A stretch of 64,000 nucleotides of DNA from Zygnema cylindricum (lineage: Eukaryota > Streptophyta > Zygnematophyceae > Zygnematales > Zygnemataceae), in contig JBBHKE010001694.1 of assembly GCA_037447655.1 (NCBI GenBank), positions 60,001-124,000 of the forward strand, read 5' to 3'. The position numbers were made by a program, and so were the translations under genes. The notes beneath the pieces are model-generated. The model worked only from the letters and a program-made list of their open reading frames with translations. It made no database searches and was not told the DNA's origin. Below, piece after piece: positions 58,801 to 64,000 of the stretch; within the stretch, counting starts at the first letter, position 1, and every line of letters starts with the position of its first letter.

Positions 58801-61800
58801 TACGGTTCTTAACAATTGTTATAGGAGCATTTTTATGATTTGTTAACAATTGGTATCTAAGCACTTTTACGATTTAGCAGTTGGTATTGGAGCACTTTTA
58901 AAATTATTAACAATTGGTAACGGAGCACATTTACGATTTTTAACAATTGGTATCTTATCACTTTTACGATTTGAGAATTGGTATAGGAGAACTTTTACGA
59001 TTTTTAACAATTGGTATCGGGGCACATTTACGATTTTTAACAATTGGTATCTAATCACTTTTACAATTTTTAACAGTTTGTATCAGAGAACTTTAACAAT
59101 TTTTAACAATTAGTATCGGAGCACATTTACGATTCCTAAATTAGTATCGAAGCACTTTTACGATTCTTAACAAATGATATGAGAGCACTTTTATGATTCT
59201 TAACAATTGGTTTCGAAGCACTTTCACGATTTTACCAATTGGTATGAAAGCACTTTTACGATTCTTAACAATTGGTATCGGAGCACTTTTACGATTCTGA
59301 ACAATCAATATCAAAGCACTTTTACGATTCTTAACAATCGGTATTAGAGCACTTTTACGATTCTTAACAATCGATATCAGAGCACTTTTACGATTCGTAA
59401 CAATCGGTATCGGAGCACTTTTACGATTCTTAACAATCAATATCAGGGCACTTTTACGATTCTTAACAATCGATATCGGACCACTTTAACAATTCTTAAC
59501 AATCGGTATTCGAGCACTTTTACGATTTTTACCAATTGATGTTGAAGCACTTTTACGTTTCTTAACAGTAAGTATCGCAACACTTTTAAGATTCCTAACA
59601 ACTAAAATCGGAGAACTTTTACGATTCTTAACAATTGGTATTAGAGCACTTTTACGATTCTTAACAATTGTTATCACATCACTTTTACGATTCTTAACAG
59701 TTGGTATCGGAGCACTCTTACGATTCTTAACAGTTGGTTTTCAAGCACTTTTACAATTCTTAACAGCTGGTATCTGAACACTTTTACGATTTTCAACAAT
59801 TTGTATCGGAGCACTTTTATGATTTTTAACAATTGGTATTAGAGCACTTTTACGATTTTTAACAATTGGTATTGGAGCACTTTTAAGATTCTTAACAATT
59901 GGTATTGGAGCACTTTTACGATTTTTAACAATATATATCAAATCACTTTAATGATTTTTAATAGTTGGTATCGAAGCACTCTTACAATTCTTAACAATTA
60001 ATATTAGAGCACTTTACGATTCTTAACAGCTGGTATCAGAGCACTTTTATGATTTAGCAGTTGGTATCATAACACTTTTATGATTTAGCAGTTGGTATTG
60101 ACCACTTTACGATTATTAAAAATTGGTATCGGAGCATTTTTACGATTCTTAGCAAATGGTATTGGAGCACTTTTACGATTTTTAACAATGGGTATCAAAT
60201 CATCTTTACAATTTGACAGTTGGTATTAATGCACTTTTATGATTCTTAATAGTTGGTATATGAGAACTTTTATTATTTTTAACAATTGGTATTTGAGCAC
60301 TTATACGATTCTTAACAAACGGTATCGGAGCACTTTTAAGATTCTTAAAAATTGGTATCAGAGGACTTTTACGATTCTTAACAATTGGTATCGAAGCATT
60401 TTTACGATTCTTAACAATCAGTATCTAAGCACTTAAACAATTCTTAACAATAGATATCGGAGCACTTTTACGATTCTTAACAATCGATATCAGAGCACTT
60501 TTACAATTCTTAACAATCAATATCGGAGCGTTTTTACAATTCTTACCAATCGATATCATAGCACTTTTATGATTGTTAACAATTGGTATCGGAGCACTTT
60601 TACGATTTTTCAAAATAAGTATCAAAGAACTTTAACGAATCTTAAAAATTGGTATCGGAGCACTTTTATGATTTTTAACAATTCGTATCAAAGCACTTTT
60701 ACGATTCTTAACAATTAGTATCGTAGCACTTTTACAATTGTTAAGAATCGTTATCCGAGCGCTTTTACAATTCTTAACAATCGATATTAGAGCTATTTTA
60801 CGATTCTTAACAAACGGTATTAGAGCACTTTTACGATTCTTAACAATCTGTATGTGAGCACTTTTACGATTCTTAACAATTAATATCGGAGCACTTTTAC
60901 GATTGTTAACAATCGGTATCGGGGCATTTTTACTACTCTTAACAATCGATATCTAAGCACTTTTACGATTCTCAACAATCGGAATCAAAGCACTTTTACC
61001 ATTGTTAACAATTGGTATTTGAGCACTTTTATGATTTTTAACAATTGGTATCGGAGCACTTTTACGATTCTTAACAATAGGTATTGGAGCACTTTAAGAA
61101 TTCTTAATATTGGTATCAGATCACTTTTACGATTCTTAACAATAAGTATCGGAGCACTTTTACGATATGATTCTTAATTGTTGGTATTGAAGCACTTTTA
61201 TGATTTATTAATTGGTAGCGGAGCACTTATACGATTCCTAACAATTGGTATCGGAGCACTATTACAATTTAACAATTGGTAGCGGTGCACTTCTACGATT
61301 CCTAACAATTAGTATTAGAGCACTTTTAGGATTCTAAACAATTGGTATTGGAGCACTTTTACGATTGTTAACAATTGGTATCATAGCACTTTTATGTTTC
61401 TTAACAATTAGTATTGGAGAACTTTTACGATTCTTAACAATCCGTATCGGAGTTGTTTTACGATTTAACAATTGGTAGAGGTGCACTTATACAATTCCAA
61501 ACAATTGGTATCGGAGCACTTTTACGATTCTTAACAATTGCTATCAGAGCACTTTTACGATTGCTAACACTTGGTATGGAAGCAATTTTACGATTCTTAA
61601 CAATCAGTATCGGAGCACTTTTAGGATTTTCAACACTTGGTATCGAAGCACTTTTACGATTCTTAACAATTGGTATCGGAGCACTTTTACGATTCTTAAC
61701 AATTGGTATCGGAGCACTTTTACGATTCTCAAAAATCGGAATCGAAGCACTTTTACCATTGTTAACAATCGGTATTTGAGCACTTTTACGATTCTTAACA

Positions 61801-64000
61801 ATTGGTGTCGAAGCACTTTTATGTTTCTTAACAGTTAATATCAGAGCACTTTTACGATTACTATCAATTGGTATCGGAGCACTTTTACGATTCTTAACAA
61901 TTGGTATTGGAGCACTTTAAGAATTCTTAACAATTCGTATTGGAGAACTTTAAGAATTCTTAACAATTGGTATCGAAACACTTTTACAATTTAACAATTG
62001 GTAACAGTGCACTTATACGATTTCTAACAATTAGTATCGGAGCACTTTTAGGATTCTAAACAATTGGTATTGGAGCACTTTTACGATTCTTAACAATTGG
62101 TATCGGAGCACTTTTACGATTCTTAACAATTGGTATCGGAGGAGTTTTACAATTTAACAATTGGTAGCGATGCACTTGTAGGATTCCTAAAAATTGGTAT
62201 TGGAGCACTTATACGATTCGTAACAATTGGTATCGAATCAATTTAAGGATTCTTAACAATTCATATTGGAGAACTTTTATGATTCTTAACAATTGGTATC
62301 AGAGCACTTTTTGAATTTTTAACAGTTGGTATCAAAGAACTTATACAAATCATAACAATTGGTATCGAAGCATTTTTACGATTTTTAACAATCGATATCG
62401 AAGCACTTTTACGATTGTTAACAATTGGTACCGTAGCACTTTTAAGATTATTAACAATCCATATCGGAGCACTTTCACGATTCTTAACAATCACTATCGG
62501 AGCACTTTTACGATATTTAATAATCGGTATTGGTGCACTTTTATGATTTATCAATTTGTAGCGGAGCACTCATATGATTCCTAACAATTAGTATCGAAAC
62601 ACTTTTAGGATTCTTAACAATTCGTTTTGGAGTTGTTTTACGTTCTAACAATTTGTAGCGGTGCACTTATACGATTCCTAACAATTGGTATAGGTCACTT
62701 TTACGATTCTTAACAATTGGTATTAGAGCACTTTTACGATTCCTAACAATTAGTATCGAAGCACTTTTACAATTATTAACAATAGGTATTGGAGCACTTT
62801 TACGATTCTTAACAATTGGTATCAAAGCACTTTAAGGATTCTTAACAATTACTATCAAAGCAATTTTAGGATTGTTAACAATCGATATCTGAGCACTTTT
62901 ACGATTCTTTACAATCGGTATCCGAGCACTTTTACGATTCTTAACAATCGATATCGGAGCACTTTAACGATTCTTAACAATCGGTATCAGAGCACTTTTA
63001 CGATTCTTAACAATCGGTATCGCAACACTTTTACGATTCTTAACAATCGGTATTTGAGCACAATTATAATTCTCAACAAAAGGTGTCGAAGCACTTTTAC
63101 GTTTCTTAACAGTTTGTATCGGATCACTTTTATAATTCCTAACAATAGATATATGAGCACTTTTACAATTCTTAATAATTGGTATCGAAGAAATTTTAAA
63201 TTTTTTAACAATTGGTATCGGACGAGTTTTACAATTTAACAATTGGTAGCGATGCACTTATATGATTCCTAATAATTGGCATTGGAGCACTTTTATTATT
63301 CTTAACAATTGGTATTGGAGCACTTTTACGATTAGTAACAATTGGTATCGAAGCAATTTAAGGATTCTAAACAATTAGTATTGGAGAACTTTTATGATTC
63401 TTAACAATTGGTATCAGAGCACTTTTTGGATTCTTAACAGTTGGTATCGGAGAACTTTTACGATCATAACAATTGGTATTGAAGCATTTTTACGATTATT
63501 AACAATTGATAACGAAGCACTTTTACGATTGTTAACAATCGGTATCGTAACACTTTTAAGATTATTAACAATCCATATCGGAGCACTTTCACAATTCTTA
63601 ACAATCGGTATCGGAGCAATTTTACGATTCTTAATAATCGGTATTGGAGCACTTTTATGATTTATCAATTTGTAGCCGAGCACTTATATGATTCCGAACA
63701 AGTAGTATCGAAACACTTTTACGATTCTTAATAATTCGTAACGGAGTTGTTTTACGATTTAACAATTGGTAGCGGTGCACTTATACGATTACTAACAATT
63801 GGTATAGGTCACTTTTACGATTCTTAACAATTGGTGTTGGAGCACTTTTACTATTCTTAACAATTGGTATCAAAGAACTTTTACGATTCTTAACAATTTG
63901 TATTAGAAGCACTTTCACGATTCTTAACAATTGGTATCGGAGCACTTTTACGATTTAACAATTGGTAAAGGTGCACTTATACGATTTCTAGCAATTGGTA
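55836..64000 (+). repeat. 33-bp satellite array, block 4 (forward), continues beyond the window
   Basis: More than 240 units in the forward orientation to the end of the window. It contains a nearly exact copy (58215-59669) of 40080-41534. In the last 2.6 kb there is a higher-order repeat of about 1.1 kb, marked by short variant monomers such as TTTAACAATTGGTAGCG (61460, 62155, 63236, 63765) and GGAGTTGTTTTACG (61450, 62629, 63746). Confidence 0.97.
58215..59669 (+). repeat. Recent ~1.45-kb duplication within the satellite
   Basis: Matches 40080-41534 monomer by monomer with only a few substitutions, far closer than neighbouring monomers match each other. Same orientation, 18.1 kb apart. Confidence 0.92.

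Noticed and set aside
40010-64000. CRISPR-like appearance of regularly spaced repeats
   Set aside because: There are no unique spacers; units are contiguous degenerate monomers in a eukaryotic genome and no cas genes are present.

Overview
The window is nuclear DNA of a green plant (streptophyte). Three intron-containing host genes support this: a four-zinc-finger STOP1/ART1-type proton/aluminium-response transcription factor, the retromer subunit VPS29 with plant-like sequence, and a protein with two thioredoxin-fold GST-N domains like the plastid protein encoded by Arabidopsis At5g03880. The sequence alone does not place it more finely (charophyte alga, bryophyte, lycophyte or other).

Layout. 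1-7.6 kb: end of a short inverted-repeat element, then a partial tandem copy (A1) of the promoter and first two exons of the STOP1-like gene. A1 is split by a 4.0-kb non-LTR retrotransposon whose empty site survives in the second copy. 7.6-13.2 kb: the complete STOP1-like gene (seven coding exons, 586 aa). 13.2-18.1 kb: a 1.35-kb tandem duplication of the gene's downstream region, interrupted by a second, 5'-truncated copy of the same retrotransposon with a 12-bp target-site duplication. 19.7-21.4 kb: VPS29 (three exons, minus strand). 21.9-32.5 kb: a repeat-rich block with several MITEs, a decayed hAT transposon carrying a recent 725-bp internal duplication, a 41-bp tandem repeat, and a detached copy of the 5' end of the GST-like gene. 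33.0-38.0 kb: the intact GST-like gene (six exons, 334 aa). 38.6-39.1 kb: a CT-rich minisatellite. 40.0-64.0 kb: a satellite array of a 33-bp monomer (about 14.8 kb in the window, running off the right end), with two orientation switches. It is interrupted by an island of Copia fragments and by a 7.36-kb Ty1/Copia element (GATAC target-site duplication) that itself contains an inverted solo LTR (CTATG duplication).

The three host genes have no evident shared pathway. The recurring theme is partial duplication of gene ends: the 5' ends of two genes and the 3' end of one exist as extra copies next to the intact gene, and each duplication has an insertion in it or at its edge. Insertion order can be read from target-site duplications and empty sites. 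No operons, CRISPR arrays or confident structural RNA genes were seen. Exon junctions were derived by hand from GT/AG sites, frame continuity and remembered family conservation; transcripts would be needed to confirm them.
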